DNA of 42,307 nt from Planctomycetota bacterium (GCA_016177925.1 JACOUH010000338.1:1-42307), one strand, 5' to 3'. Positions 8,093 to 15,403 are shown, numbered from the stretch's first letter. A program made the numbers and translations. Notes: generated by a model not told the origin, from the sequence alone.

Positions 8093-10258
8093 ATGAAACG
8101 CCTCGTCTTCGTTCTTGCCCTTCTGCTTGCGGCGACTGCCCGGCCGGCGCTCGCCGCGGACAAACGCCCCATGAAGGTTGACGACCTGTTCCGCTTCAAG
8201 CGCGTCAGCGACCCGCAGATCAGCCCCGACGGCAAGCTCGTCGCCTACGTCGTGGGCGCCGTCGACCTGGAGAGTAACAATATCGCCTCGTGTCTCTGGA
8301 TCGCCCCGACTGACTTCAAGGGCAAGCCGCGCCAGCTGACCAACACCAGCAAGAAGGATCGTCACCCGCGCTGGTCGCCCGACGGCAAGCAGCTGCTGTT
8401 CGAGTCCAACCGCGGCGGCAATGGACAGTTGTGGGCCATCGCGCTCGACGGCGGCGAGGCAAAACAGCTGACCAGGCTCAGCACCGAGGCTTCCAACGGG
8501 ATCTGGGCACCCGATGGCAAACACATCGCCTTTGTCAGCGCCGTCTATCCTGAGCACTCCGACAAGCCGTTCAAGGAATCCGACGCCCTCAACAAGAAGC
8601 GGATGGAGGAGATCGAAAAGAGTCCCGTCAAGGCGAAGGTCTTCACGCGGCTGTTCTATCGTCACTGGGACTCCTACGTCGAGGACAAACGCCAGCACTT
8701 GTTCGTCATCCCCTTCCAACCAGCCCGAAGCGCAAGCGAGGGATTTGCCGAGCCGAAGGACGTCACGCCCGGCGACCGCGACGCCTACCCGACCTCGAGC
8801 ACGTTCTCGGCCGGCGACGACTTCACCTTCAGTCCGGACAGTCAATACCTCATCTTCACGGCAGTGCCCGAGAAAAACGAGGCTTGGAGCACTAACTACG
8901 ACCTTTGTCGGATGCCGATCACCGGCGGCAAGAAGAAGTGGGTGTGCCTGACGAAGGACAACGAGGCGGCCGACGGGACGCCGCGCTTCTCGCCCGACGG
9001 CAAGAAGCTGGCGTACCGAGCCCAGCGAAGAGCCGGGTTCGAGGCCGACAGGTGGGAACTGATGCTCGTCGAGGTCAATGCGGACGGGAGTTTCAAGGGC
9101 AAGCCCAACAGTACCACGAAGAACAACAGCTTCTCGGTGAACGAGTTCATCTGGGGACCAAATCGAGCGGGGAACGATCCCTTCTGGGATGGGCAGCGAA
9201 TCTTCGAGATTCATGACGTGGATGGGCACACGGTGATAAATGACATGCCGGAAATAGGCGGAACGAACCGCGGTGGCGAGCACGTCTTCTCCTTCGGGCA
9301 GAACAGTTCGCTTTCAATGAGCAAAGACAGCAGGGTGTTGGCCTTCGCCCGTGCCCAGATGCACCAGCCGGCTGAAGTATTCGTTTGCTCGGCACACCCT
9401 GACGGGATGGGTTTCCGTCAGGTCAGCCATGCAAACAGCAAGCTGCTTGCCGAACTGGATCTGCCCAAACCCGAGAGCGTCAAAGTAAAAGTCGAAGGCG
9501 CCGAGATGCAGATGTGGATCTTGAAACCACCCGGCTTCGATCCGAAGAAGAAATGGCCGGTGGCGTATCTCGTTCACGGCGGGCCGCAGGGGGCATGGGA
9601 GGACGGCTGGAGCTATCGCTGGAACCCGCAGCTGTGGGCGGCCCAGGGCTACATCGTCGCCCTGCCCAACCCGCGCGGCTCAACGGGGTTCGGCCAGAAG
9701 TTCGTCGACGAGATTTCCGGCGACTGGGGCGGCAAGTGCTATGACGACCTCATTAAAGGCGTCGACTACCTGGAGAAACTACCCTACGTCGACAAGGACC
9801 GCATCGGCGCCGCGGGCGCCTCCTTTGGCGGCTACATGATGAACTGGTTCGCGGTGAAGACAGACCGCTTCAAGTGTCTGATCACGCACTGCGGCGTGTG
9901 GAATTTCGACAGCATGTATGCCACGACAGAGGAGTTGTGGTTCGACGAGTGGGAGCACGGCGGGCCACCCTGGGGCAAGAATCGCCAGTCCTACGAGAAG
10001 CACTCGCCGCATCGCCTCGCCGCCAATCTCGGCAAGTTCAAGACGCCGATGCTGATCGTCCAGAATGACCTCGATTTCCGCGTGCCGGTCAGCGAGGGAC
10101 ACCAGTTGTTCACGACGCTACAGCGGCAGGGCGTGCCGTCGCGTTTCATCAACTTCCCGGATGAAGGCCACTGGGTGCTCAAGCCCAAGAACAGCGAGTT
10201 CTGGCACAAGGAGGTGTTCGCCTGGCTGAAGAAGTACGTCCCCCCAGGCGGCCGCTGA
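8093..10258 (+). CDS. Secreted S9 prolyl oligopeptidase / acylaminoacyl-peptidase-like
   Basis: A 721-residue exported serine peptidase. The signal peptide is residues 1-22 (ALLLAATARPALA). An N-terminal beta-propeller follows with WD40-like PD40 repeats (SPDGKLVAYV, HPRWSPDGKQLLF, RFSPDGKKLAYR). The C-terminal alpha/beta hydrolase domain carries the triad Ser577 in GASFGGYMM, Asp661 in NDLDFRVP and His693 in DEGHWV. It probably cleaves small peptides in the envelope. The ATG at 8093 follows GAAGGA at 8081-8086 and starts a signal peptide; the longer frame from 7982 lacks one. Residues about 210-217 (PARSASEG) are a divergent copy of a genomic palindrome arm inserted in the propeller. The gene is convergent with the OPT transporter remnant. 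Confidence 0.93.
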   Translation: MKRLVFVLALLLAATARPALAADKRPMKVDDLFRFKRVSDPQISPDGKLVAYVVGAVDLESNNIASCLWIAPTDFKGKPRQLTNTSKKDRHPRWSPDGKQLLFESNRGGNGQLWAIALDGGEAKQLTRLSTEASNGIWAPDGKHIAFVSAVYPEHSDKPFKESDALNKKRMEEIEKSPVKAKVFTRLFYRHWDSYVEDKRQHLFVIPFQPARSASEGFAEPKDVTPGDRDAYPTSSTFSAGDDFTFSPDSQYLIFTAVPEKNEAWSTNYDLCRMPITGGKKKWVCLTKDNEAADGTPRFSPDGKKLAYRAQRRAGFEADRWELMLVEVNADGSFKGKPNSTTKNNSFSVNEFIWGPNRAGNDPFWDGQRIFEIHDVDGHTVINDMPEIGGTNRGGEHVFSFGQNSSLSMSKDSRVLAFARAQMHQPAEVFVCSAHPDGMGFRQVSHANSKLLAELDLPKPESVKVKVEGAEMQMWILKPPGFDPKKKWPVAYLVHGGPQGAWEDGWSYRWNPQLWAAQGYIVALPNPRGSTGFGQKFVDEISGDWGGKCYDDLIKGVDYLEKLPYVDKDRIGAAGASFGGYMMNWFAVKTDRFKCLITHCGVWNFDSMYATTEELWFDEWEHGGPPWGKNRQSYEKHSPHRLAANLGKFKTPMLIVQNDLDFRVPVSEGHQLFTTLQRQGVPSRFINFPDEGHWVLKPKNSEFWHKEVFAWLKKYVPPGGR
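8722..8742. repeat. Divergent RARRASEG-type repeat arm inside a coding sequence
   Basis: The 21 bases match the arm at 76-96 with two differences (AGCCCGAAGCGCAAGCGAGG here). The segment is read in frame by the S9 peptidase as PARSASEG and leaves the frame open. Confidence 0.7.
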
Positions 10259-10272
10259 AACACGCCAACCGT

Positions 10273-10297
10273 GGCGGCCGATTTCCAACCGGCCGCC
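10273..10297. terminator. Hairpin between convergent genes
   Basis: GGCGGCCG (10273-10280) and CGGCCGCC (10290-10297) form an 8-bp stem with a 9-base loop between the S9 peptidase stop and the OPT 3' fragment stop. There is no long T-run, so a terminator role is likely but not certain. Confidence 0.5.
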
Positions 10298-10309
10298 CCA
10301 GCCCCCGTC

Positions 10310-10810
10310 TCACCCCTTCAGACGGCCGGTCAACACGAGCAGCGGCACGATCACCGCGACAAGCGCCTCCCCGGCGATCAACCCCGAGGCGAGTGGGATC
10401 ACGTAAAACGCGCTCGATTTGGGACTCTTCTTCGTCCACACCAGTGCGACCAGCCCGCCAATGACCATCGTAACAATCACCGCGAACGGGACGAGCATCC
10501 CGATACCGATCCCCGTCGGTGAAGGAACCCAGGTCTTGTCCTTGACGGTCATCTCCAGGACGGCAAGCAGGATGCCGAGCAGCGAAGCAACCACGAGGGC
10601 GACCAAGGCGCTCGTCGGCAGTGCGCTGATTCCTCCAGCGAGGATCTCCGCAAAACCGGCCCACTTCCGGGAGATGGGCGCAGACAGTCCTCCCTTGCCA
10701 ACACCATACTGCTCGCGCAGGAGGGGGTACATCCACGCCACCGCGGCGGCCCCGACCGGCGTGGCGAGCAGTTGCATGTACGTCAGATAGCGGGGCGAAG
10801 AGCCGACCAT
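10310..10810 (-). CDS. OPT-family oligopeptide transporter, 3' fragment cut off by element insertion
   Basis: The frame codes 166 residues of membrane protein with about four hydrophobic segments (YMQLLATPVGAAAVAWMYPL, ISALPTSALVALVVASLLG, MLVPFAVIVTMVIGGLVAL, AFYVIPLASGLIAGEALVAV). These match the C-terminal part of OPT/YSL transporters, including the late SGLIAGEAL segment. The matching N-terminal part lies 12.2 kb away at 23051-24346 on the same strand. Upstream of ATG 10810 the frame continues as K-A-G-D into the junction 6-mer at 10818-10823. AAGG lies 8 bases before this ATG, so independent translation is possible but probably useless. Joining the fragments gives one transporter of about 598 residues. 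Confidence 0.88.
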   Translation of the reverse strand: MVGSSPRYLTYMQLLATPVGAAAVAWMYPLLREQYGVGKGGLSAPISRKWAGFAEILAGGISALPTSALVALVVASLLGILLAVLEMTVKDKTWVPSPTGIGIGMLVPFAVIVTMVIGGLVALVWTKKSPKSSAFYVIPLASGLIAGEALVAVIVPLLVLTGRLKG

Positions 10811-10817
10811 GTCGCCG

Positions 10818-10823
10818 GCCTTG
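10818..10823. other. Left attachment-site core (GCCTTG)
   Basis: Chromosomal OPT sequence lies to the left (codons for G-D-M-V-G on the minus strand) and element sequence to the right. The hexamer is shared with the right border, and the AAG codon it contains is in the same reading register at both ends. Confidence 0.7.
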
Positions 10824-10986
10824 AACGGTTCTCACAAATGCACGATTGTAACCAAAGCCTTGTTTCACGGTCCTCATTGTATCGAAAGGGCGGGACGGAT
10901 TCACGCTCAGCAGTGGCCGCAAGTTCCCATCATCGGCAGGTCAGCTCAGCCGGCTTGATGCTGGCTTGGGCAGCTCTTGCCGATGG

Positions 10987-11349
10987 TCACTTCGCCTTGC
11001 CTTTCCCCTTGTTCCCTTGCCCCGTGGCGGGCTTCTTCTGCCTCGCTGGGGTTCCCGTTGCCTTGCCGGCGGATGACGTTTCCTGCGCGGCGGGAGCGGG
11101 CTTCCGGGGACGGCCCTTCGGCAACGGCTTCGCGGGCGCTCCCGCGTCTTCGGCAACGCCGTCCTTGAAGTCCTCGACGGGGACGCCAAGCACTTCGGCC
11201 AGCTTGAACGCCGAGCGGAGCGTCGGCTCGCGCAGCCCCTGCTCGTAATCGCGGACCGTCTTCGGCCCCAGACCGGCGCGCCCCGCCAATTCCACCCGGC
11301 TGAGTCCTCGTTCCTGTCTCAGCTCCCGTAACCGCTTGGCGAATGACAT
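10987..11349 (-). CDS. XRE-family repressor with a basic AT-hook-like tail
   Basis: A 120-residue protein. Residues 1-58 form a Cro/C1-type helix-turn-helix domain (MSFAKRLRELRQERGLSRVE, then AGLGPKTVRDYEQGLREPT). The tail is rich in Lys, Pro, Ala and Gly and contains KGRPRKPA, an AT-hook-like motif. I chose the ATG at 11349 because GGAGG lies 8 bases upstream; an in-frame ATG at 11364 lacks such a site. The gene is divergent from the SWIM-protein gene. The intervening region holds two back-to-back promoters overlapped by palindromes, so this protein probably represses both and keeps the element quiescent (inference). Confidence 0.88.
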   Translation of the reverse strand: MSFAKRLRELRQERGLSRVELAGRAGLGPKTVRDYEQGLREPTLRSAFKLAEVLGVPVEDFKDGVAEDAGAPAKPLPKGRPRKPAPAAQETSSAGKATGTPARQKKPATGQGNKGKGKAK

Positions 11350-11373
11350 ACTCGTGCCCTCCACTTCTACCCT

Positions 11374-11403
11374 ATTCTACCGCATATGCGGTAGGTTCGT
11401 CAA
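11374..11403 (-). promoter_or_regulatory. Promoter of the XRE repressor gene
   Basis: On the minus strand TTGACG (11403-11398) and TAGAAT (11379-11374) are separated by 18 bases, both close to the sigma70 consensus. The palindrome at 11378-11393 fills the spacer and touches the -10 box, consistent with autorepression. Confidence 0.7.
11378..11393. promoter_or_regulatory. Operator palindrome TACCGCATATGCGGTA
   Basis: A perfect 16-bp palindrome inside the repressor promoter. Its half-site TACCGC recurs at 11429-11434 and as both arms at 11446-11461, as expected for binding sites of the neighbouring XRE protein. Confidence 0.7.
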
Positions 11404-11428
11404 GCCAAATAATCCGAACAACCCGTGT

Positions 11429-11444
11429 TACCGCACTTGACGTA
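11429..11444. promoter_or_regulatory. Degenerate operator half-site next to the plus-strand -35 box
   Basis: TACCGC is followed by a poor second arm (GACGTA). It is the same length as the other two operators, is separated from the next by one base, and overlaps the TTGACG box. It may be a weaker cooperative site. Confidence 0.45.
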
Positions 11445-11465
11445 ATACCGCGATTGCGGTACAAT
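11437..11465 (+). promoter_or_regulatory. Rightward promoter of the SWIM/Rad52 gene set
   Basis: TTGACG at 11437-11442 and TACAAT at 11460-11465 are separated by 17 bases, a near-ideal sigma70 promoter. Transcription would start about 30-35 bases before the ATG at 11506. Confidence 0.7.
11446..11461. promoter_or_regulatory. Operator palindrome TACCGC-GATT-GCGGTA
   Basis: It has arms identical to the operator at 11378 and four different central bases. It covers the spacer and start of the -10 box of the rightward promoter, a position where bound repressor would block RNA polymerase. Confidence 0.7.
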
Positions 11466-11505
11466 GAGAGCAGAGGAGACACAAGACAACCAAGGAGATG
11501 CGACC

Positions 11506-11826
11506 ATGACGAAAACGAGAACGGTCCGGCTGGTGAAGATGGACGGCGGCGGGCTCGCGCTGGTGATCCGGCAGCAAGAGGGCAAGGGAGCGGTGAAGGT
11601 CGACTGCTACTTTCTGGCGGAGGTCGGCGCCGACGAGGGCCGGGGCTTCAACCTGACCAAGCACGACGGCACCCTCTACCACACGAACATCAAGGGTGTG
11701 TGCGGTCCGAACGGCGAAAACGACCCCTCAACGTGTGAGTGCAAGGGGCATCTCCAGCACGGCCACAAGACGCGCTGCAAACATATCGCTTCGCTCCGCA
11801 AGCTCATCGCCGAGAAGCGGCTGTAA
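11506..11826 (+). CDS. Small SWIM zinc-finger protein
   Basis: A 106-residue protein. Its C-terminal part has the pattern C-E-C then GHLQHGHKTR then C-K-H, which fits the SWIM zinc-binding motif CxCx(n)CxH known from DNA-binding and protein-interaction domains. The N-terminal half (TKTRTVRLVKMDGGGLALVI) looks like a beta-rich region. AAGGAG at 11492-11497 precedes the ATG by 8 bases. It is the first gene behind the rightward repressor-controlled promoter and is followed by the Rad52-type gene. A role in element replication or recombination is inferred from position only. Confidence 0.8.
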   Translation: MTKTRTVRLVKMDGGGLALVIRQQEGKGAVKVDCYFLAEVGADEGRGFNLTKHDGTLYHTNIKGVCGPNGENDPSTCECKGHLQHGHKTRCKHIASLRKLIAEKRL

Positions 11827-11883
11827 CCGGCACGGACGGCACCCAGGGCCACGGATGGCCCTTTCTCCAAAGGAACCACCACC

Positions 11884-12348
11884 ATGAACAACAACGACAC
11901 GGACCTGATGGAACGCTTGCAAGCCCCCTTCGCCCCCGGCGCCATCAAGTTCCGCCCCGGTGCCACGTCCGGCAACCGGGCCCTCGCTTTGCCCTACGTC
12001 GACAGCCGGGCTGTTCAAGACCGCCTCGACGAAGTGCTGGGCGTGGCGGGATGGCAGGACAGCTACCAGCTGCTGCCCGATGGCTCCGCGGTCTGCACCC
12101 TGCGTGTGCGGATCGGTGAGGAATGGATCACCAAGCAGGACGTCGGCAGTCCCAGCGAACAACCCGATGCCGGGGACCGCATGAAAAGCGCGTTCTCCGA
12201 CTCTCTCAAGAGGGCCGCCGTGAAATTCGGAGTCGGCAGATACCTGTACCGCCTCGCGCCGCTCTGGGTCGACTACGACCAGGCCAAGAAGCGATTTCTC
12301 AAGTCGCCGCAACTGCCGCCGCCTGGTCCAGCGCGGCCAGCGGCGTGA
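11884..12348 (+). CDS. Rad52/Rad22-type single-strand annealing protein
   Basis: A 154-residue protein with the core of phage-type Rad52 annealing proteins: LPYVDSRAVQDRLDEVLGVA, then GWQDSYQLL, then MKSAFSDSLKRAAVKFGVGR followed by YLYRL, which is the most diagnostic segment. Such proteins anneal complementary single strands during recombination-dependent replication or repair. A C-terminal Pro-rich stretch (PPPGPARPAA) follows. The ATG at 11884 follows AAAGGAACC. It is the second gene of the rightward set. It supports the idea that the element replicates autonomously at some stage. Confidence 0.85.
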   Translation: MNNNDTDLMERLQAPFAPGAIKFRPGATSGNRALALPYVDSRAVQDRLDEVLGVAGWQDSYQLLPDGSAVCTLRVRIGEEWITKQDVGSPSEQPDAGDRMKSAFSDSLKRAAVKFGVGRYLYRLAPLWVDYDQAKKRFLKSPQLPPPGPARPAA

Positions 12349-12493
12349 ACCATGGCGCCGCTGCCGCAGGGCGTATCTGCGGCTAGGGCCAACGCCGAAT
12401 CGGTTGTAGCGAACGCCGGCGAATCCAGGCGTGACCGCCGGAGAGACGGCACCCTTTTCAACTCCAACAACTCCAAAGAAGGAGAACCCCACC

Positions 12494-12835
12494 GTGACCA
12501 ACGAGAACCTCAACAAGAATCCCCTCGACGCTCTGGGCGTCCGCGTGTCGAGCAACCCCTTCTTCTTCGCGTCGATGTTGGCCGCGTACCAAGAGCGGCA
12601 TGGCCTCGACGACGACGGCCTTGCTGCTCTGCTGGGCTGCTCCCTCGACGTGCTGACAGACCTACGTCTCTGTCGCCGGCCGGGGGCAGCGGCACCCCGT
12701 TGGACGGTCGAAGAAGACATTGCCAGGATCGCCGGCCACTTCAGCATCGATGCCGCGGCCCTGCACTCGCTGACGGTGACGGCCGACGGCACGCTGCGCC
12801 CTGCCGCTCCGCTCGCCGCGCGGCACAGCTCGTGA
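12494..12835 (+). CDS. Small helix-turn-helix-like hypothetical protein
   Basis: About 113 residues from a GTG start chosen because GAAGGAGAA lies upstream; the longer frame from 12431 has a low-complexity start. The middle part (QERHGLDDDGLAALLGCSLD, then VLTDLRLCRRP) resembles an XRE-like helix-turn-helix with an arginine-rich recognition region, and TVEEDIARIAGHFSIDAAAL adds helices. The 3' end is the first copy of a 36-bp direct repeat. It is the third gene of the rightward set; its function is unknown. Confidence 0.65.
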   Translation: MTNENLNKNPLDALGVRVSSNPFFFASMLAAYQERHGLDDDGLAALLGCSLDVLTDLRLCRRPGAAAPRWTVEEDIARIAGHFSIDAAALHSLTVTADGTLRPAAPLAARHSS

Positions 12836-12898
12836 GCGAACTGAAATATCCCCCGGAGGCATACGCTGCGCCCTGCCGCTCCGCTCACCGCGCGGCAC
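12791..12898. repeat. 36-bp direct repeat, two copies 72 bp apart
   Basis: The copies at 12791-12826 and 12863-12898 begin ACGCTGCGCCCTGCCGCTCC and differ at one base. The first copy encodes the C-terminus of the preceding gene (LRPAAPLAARH); the second is noncoding. The second copy is probably a recent duplication in this convergent gap. Confidence 0.8.
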
Positions 12899-12940
12899 CA
12901 CGCCCCCCTTCACCACGCTGGCTTTTTCAGCACGCCAGGG

Positions 12941-13011
12941 GCACCGAATCAAGCACCCTGTCAAGCTGCGTGCTGGTGCCAGCGTCGCGCAGGCGGGTGC
13001 TTGAATGGTGC
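12941..13011. terminator. Long imperfect hairpin between convergent modules
   Basis: GCACCGAATCAAGCACCC at 12941-12958 pairs with GGGTGCTTGAATGGTGC at 12995-13011 with about two interruptions. The loop contains a further CTGGTGCCAG palindrome. It lies where the rightward set and the long leftward operon meet, so a bidirectional terminator is the simplest reading; an origin or structured RNA is an alternative. Confidence 0.5.
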
Positions 13012-13036
13012 AAGAGATGAAGCGAACGGAGACGAA

Positions 13037-13555
13037 CTACGGCATCGGCTGCCGCGCGTTGCCCAGCAGCAGAATCGCCTCCACGGCCGCCATCGTCTCT
13101 TCAGACGGCTTACCGTCAGGGCCAGACTCGCCGAGTCCCGCGCGTTCGATCGCCAACGCGGTCAAGACGCGCGGGGAAACGGAACCGAGGGGAAGCGCGT
13201 CCGGATAATTCCAGGCGTTTCGCAAGATGTACGCGGCATTCTCGGGGGGAAGATTGATGGCCTGGATGCCATGCAGCTGTTGCAGCCGGCGCAGGGTGGC
13301 GACGGGCTGCTGTTCCAAGAACGCCAACAACTTGTCGCCGAAACCGGGACTGTCAACGTCCGGTCCGCCGGGCTCGCCGAAGTACAGCCGCTTGGTTTCC
13401 TTGTGCCGCCACCGCTGACCGGCTGGCGCGAAAGGTCCGTCCTCCCGCTCAAAATCACTGGCGTCGAACTGGAGCAACTCCGGGTCGCCGCGCTCATAGC
13501 ACAACAGCGAGTCGTCGTCGTCGCAGTGGTAATCGGGCAGGTCGTCGTCTGCCAT
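13037..13555 (-). CDS. Hypothetical acidic protein of the element operon
   Basis: A 172-residue protein with a strongly acidic N-terminus (MADDDLPDYHCDDDD), then a Trp/Arg-rich segment (GQRWRHKETKRLYFGEPGG) and a helical C-terminal half (TLRRLQQLHGIQAINLPPEN, VLTALAIERAGLGE). No family is recognised. It is the last gene of the leftward operon, 7 bases after the stop of the preceding gene. Confidence 0.7.
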   Translation of the reverse strand: MADDDLPDYHCDDDDSLLCYERGDPELLQFDASDFEREDGPFAPAGQRWRHKETKRLYFGEPGGPDVDSPGFGDKLLAFLEQQPVATLRRLQQLHGIQAINLPPENAAYILRNAWNYPDALPLGSVSPRVLTALAIERAGLGESGPDGKPSEETMAAVEAILLLGNARQPMP

Positions 13556-13562
13556 CGGCGTC

Positions 13563-14427
13563 TCACTCCTGCAAGGCGGCGAGGGCCTCGTTGACCAGGT
13601 TCTCCGTAGCGAGGGGCGAATCCCTCAACGCCACCATGACGATCAAGGCGCGGGTGAACTGCTGCCGCTGCATGTCGAGGACCTTCTGCAAGCCTGTCCG
13701 CAGCTCGTCCCGCAGTTCCTCCATCCGTTGATGGGTCAGCCGCTTCGACTCTGCCTCAGCGAACTGCCGCAGACGCTCTCCGGCCTGTTGTGCCAGAGGC
13801 AAAAGCACTCCGGCCTCGTCCTCGCGTTGACTTGCTTCCTGACGCAGCCGGACCAGCTCGGCATCCCATTCCAGGAGGCGACGGGCCAGGTCGGCGGGGG
13901 CCTCGCTGACCAGGACCTCCCGCCCCGCTTCCTTCTCCCTCACCTTGGCGCGGGCAACGCTCAACGCTTGTGCCGCACTCTTCTGCCGCGAGAGCAGGTC
14001 GCGGGAATTCCCCATCTCGACGGCGCCGGCCAGCGCCTCCTGGAGACGGTCCCGAATCACCGGCGCGACCAGGTCCGCAGCATCCTGCCAGGCGGGGCGG
14101 TTCACGACCCGAAAGGTCCACTGAATCCTGTCCTCGCTGAGCGTCGTGAAGTTGAACAGCCGATCGACGAAACCACTGGTCGAGAAGATCGTCTCTGGCG
14201 CCGGCGCCGGCTCCGGCAGGGGCGCAGCGGTGGGCGGGGTCGGGCCCTCCGGACCTTCTGCAACACCTGCCGGAGCGGGGGCCGGGGCTTCCTGCTGGGC
14301 CTCGTCCGGGAACAGACGGCGCCGGCGGCGGCAGGACCGCGGCGGAAACCGGGGCGGCTTCCGGACCTTCCACGGCCGGGGGCGCCGCCGGGGCGTTGAT
14401 CCTGTCCAGCAGTGTCGTCTCACTCAT
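13563..14427 (-). CDS. Coiled-coil hypothetical protein with an apparent frameshift
   Basis: The natural start is ATG 14427 (MSETTLLDRINAP), preceded by AAGGAG and overlapping the upstream TGA. This frame is plausible to about 14320 (AAVLPPPAPSVPG) and then becomes junk. The neighbouring frame becomes protein-like from LFPDEAQQEAPAPAPAG near 14315 and runs to the stop at 13563, but upstream of that it is only arginine-rich noise. A one-base shift near 14310-14340, in a run of GCC/CCG triplets, would join the two. The joined protein has about 287 residues: a Pro/Ala linker, then a long helical, probably coiled-coil part (RAKVREKEAGREVLVSE, RLLEWDAELVRLRQEASQRE). It could be a sequencing error, a mutation or programmed frameshifting. 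Function unknown. Confidence 0.65.
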
Positions 14428-15140
14428 CAGGGACTCTCCTTGGGTTTTTCAGCCGTTGCAACGTCGAGGGCCTGGCTCAGCGCAGCCAGCAGCGCCTTGT
14501 CCTGGTCCGTCACTGCCGCTGGCCCGGCCTTTTCGACCAGCGCTCGCAATCGCGGAGCCAAGTAAGAGATCACAGCGACCAACGGAACCGCGGCCCGGTG
14601 CAGCTCCAACAGCAGATCGCGGCAGAGTTTTGCGGCTTCCAGAGCCTTGTCGGCAGGTAGCGTGGCATGACGACTCGCGTCGGCAAGCATCGCAACGAGC
14701 CGCAAGCCCTCCGCCGTCTGGGGAGGGGCAGGCTGCTTCGGGGAGGGTGTCTCAGACTGTGTGGCGAGGGGTTCCGCCTTTTCAAGTTCCCGCTCGGCTT
14801 CTCCAAAATCCACACCATCGGGGATAAGGGCCTCGCCGGGCTTGCCCAGGCCGTAGGCCAGGACCAACTTGCAGACCGCCGGCCCGCAAACAATGTCCCC
14901 TTTCTCGCAAAACATGACCAACCGCTCCGCAATCCGACGCATCGCGTCGGGCGTCAGAACCCTCATGAACGCGGCTCGCAGGGCCGCCGTTTTTCTTGCG
15001 TAGGGGTTGCCTTTTGAGGCTTTGTTCCCGACCGTGAAGCGGCCGCGCCGGTCACGGTCGTTGTCCCCGTTAACCGCCGATCCTGACGGCGGACCTTGCT
15101 GATTTTGTGGCGTGGCAGGCTCGCCGATGGCGTCCATCAT
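14427..15140 (-). CDS. Hypothetical protein of the element operon
   Basis: A 237-residue protein. The N-terminal part (RRGRFTVGNKASKGNPYARK) resembles the basic lead-in of small phage-type proteins in the DUF5681 style, which often sit near packaging or DNA-handling genes. The rest is helical (AAFMRVLTPDAMRRIAERLV; ADKALEAAKLCRDLLLELHR). Start and stop overlap its neighbours by 4 and 1 bases. AGGAG precedes the paired ATG ATG start. No function assigned. Confidence 0.7.
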   Translation of the reverse strand: MMDAIGEPATPQNQQGPPSGSAVNGDNDRDRRGRFTVGNKASKGNPYARKTAALRAAFMRVLTPDAMRRIAERLVMFCEKGDIVCGPAVCKLVLAYGLGKPGEALIPDGVDFGEAERELEKAEPLATQSETPSPKQPAPPQTAEGLRLVAMLADASRHATLPADKALEAAKLCRDLLLELHRAAVPLVAVISYLAPRLRALVEKAGPAAVTDQDKALLAALSQALDVATAEKPKESP

Positions 15141-15403
15141 GCTTTCTCCTGGGAGCCAGGTTGTGTCAGAACCGCCTCCTGCGGCCCGATCTCCGGAAGA
15201 CGGCTCAACAACTCGGCCTTGCTGCCGATCGTGGCTCCTTGCCCCGAGAAATCGCTCTGGCGTAGGGCTTTCGGCCGAACTCGGGCCAGTTGCTCAGCAA
15301 GGTGGCGGCGCTGTTCCTCGGTCAGCCGCCGCCGGCGTCGAGGCTGGACAAGCGCCGCCACCTGGTCAAAAAGGTCAAGGTGGAAGAGGAACGTTGCCAT
15401 CAT
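15137..15403 (-). CDS. Small hypothetical protein of the element operon
   Basis: An 88-residue protein with an Arg-rich segment followed by a helix (PRRRRRLTEEQRRHLAEQLA). It overlaps the next gene by 4 bases and the previous one by 4 bases, the signature of translational coupling. No family recognised. Confidence 0.6.
   Translation of the reverse strand: MMATFLFHLDLFDQVAALVQPRRRRRLTEEQRRHLAEQLARVRPKALRQSDFSGQGATIGSKAELLSRLPEIGPQEAVLTQPGSQEKA

Noticed and set aside
7301..9283. Long minus-strand open frame (660 codons) across three genes
   Set aside because: It runs through DUF488, the repeat and the S9 peptidase in antisense and has no recognisable domain; the DUF488 frame is better supported.
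10857..10862. Second GCCTTG hexamer as the left border
   Set aside because: It lies inside noncoding element sequence and would not restore the OPT reading frame; the copy at 10818 does.
12352..13020. Plus-strand open frame of 222 codons in the element
   Set aside because: It is arginine- and proline-rich with no motif and overlaps the better supported HTH-like gene in another frame.
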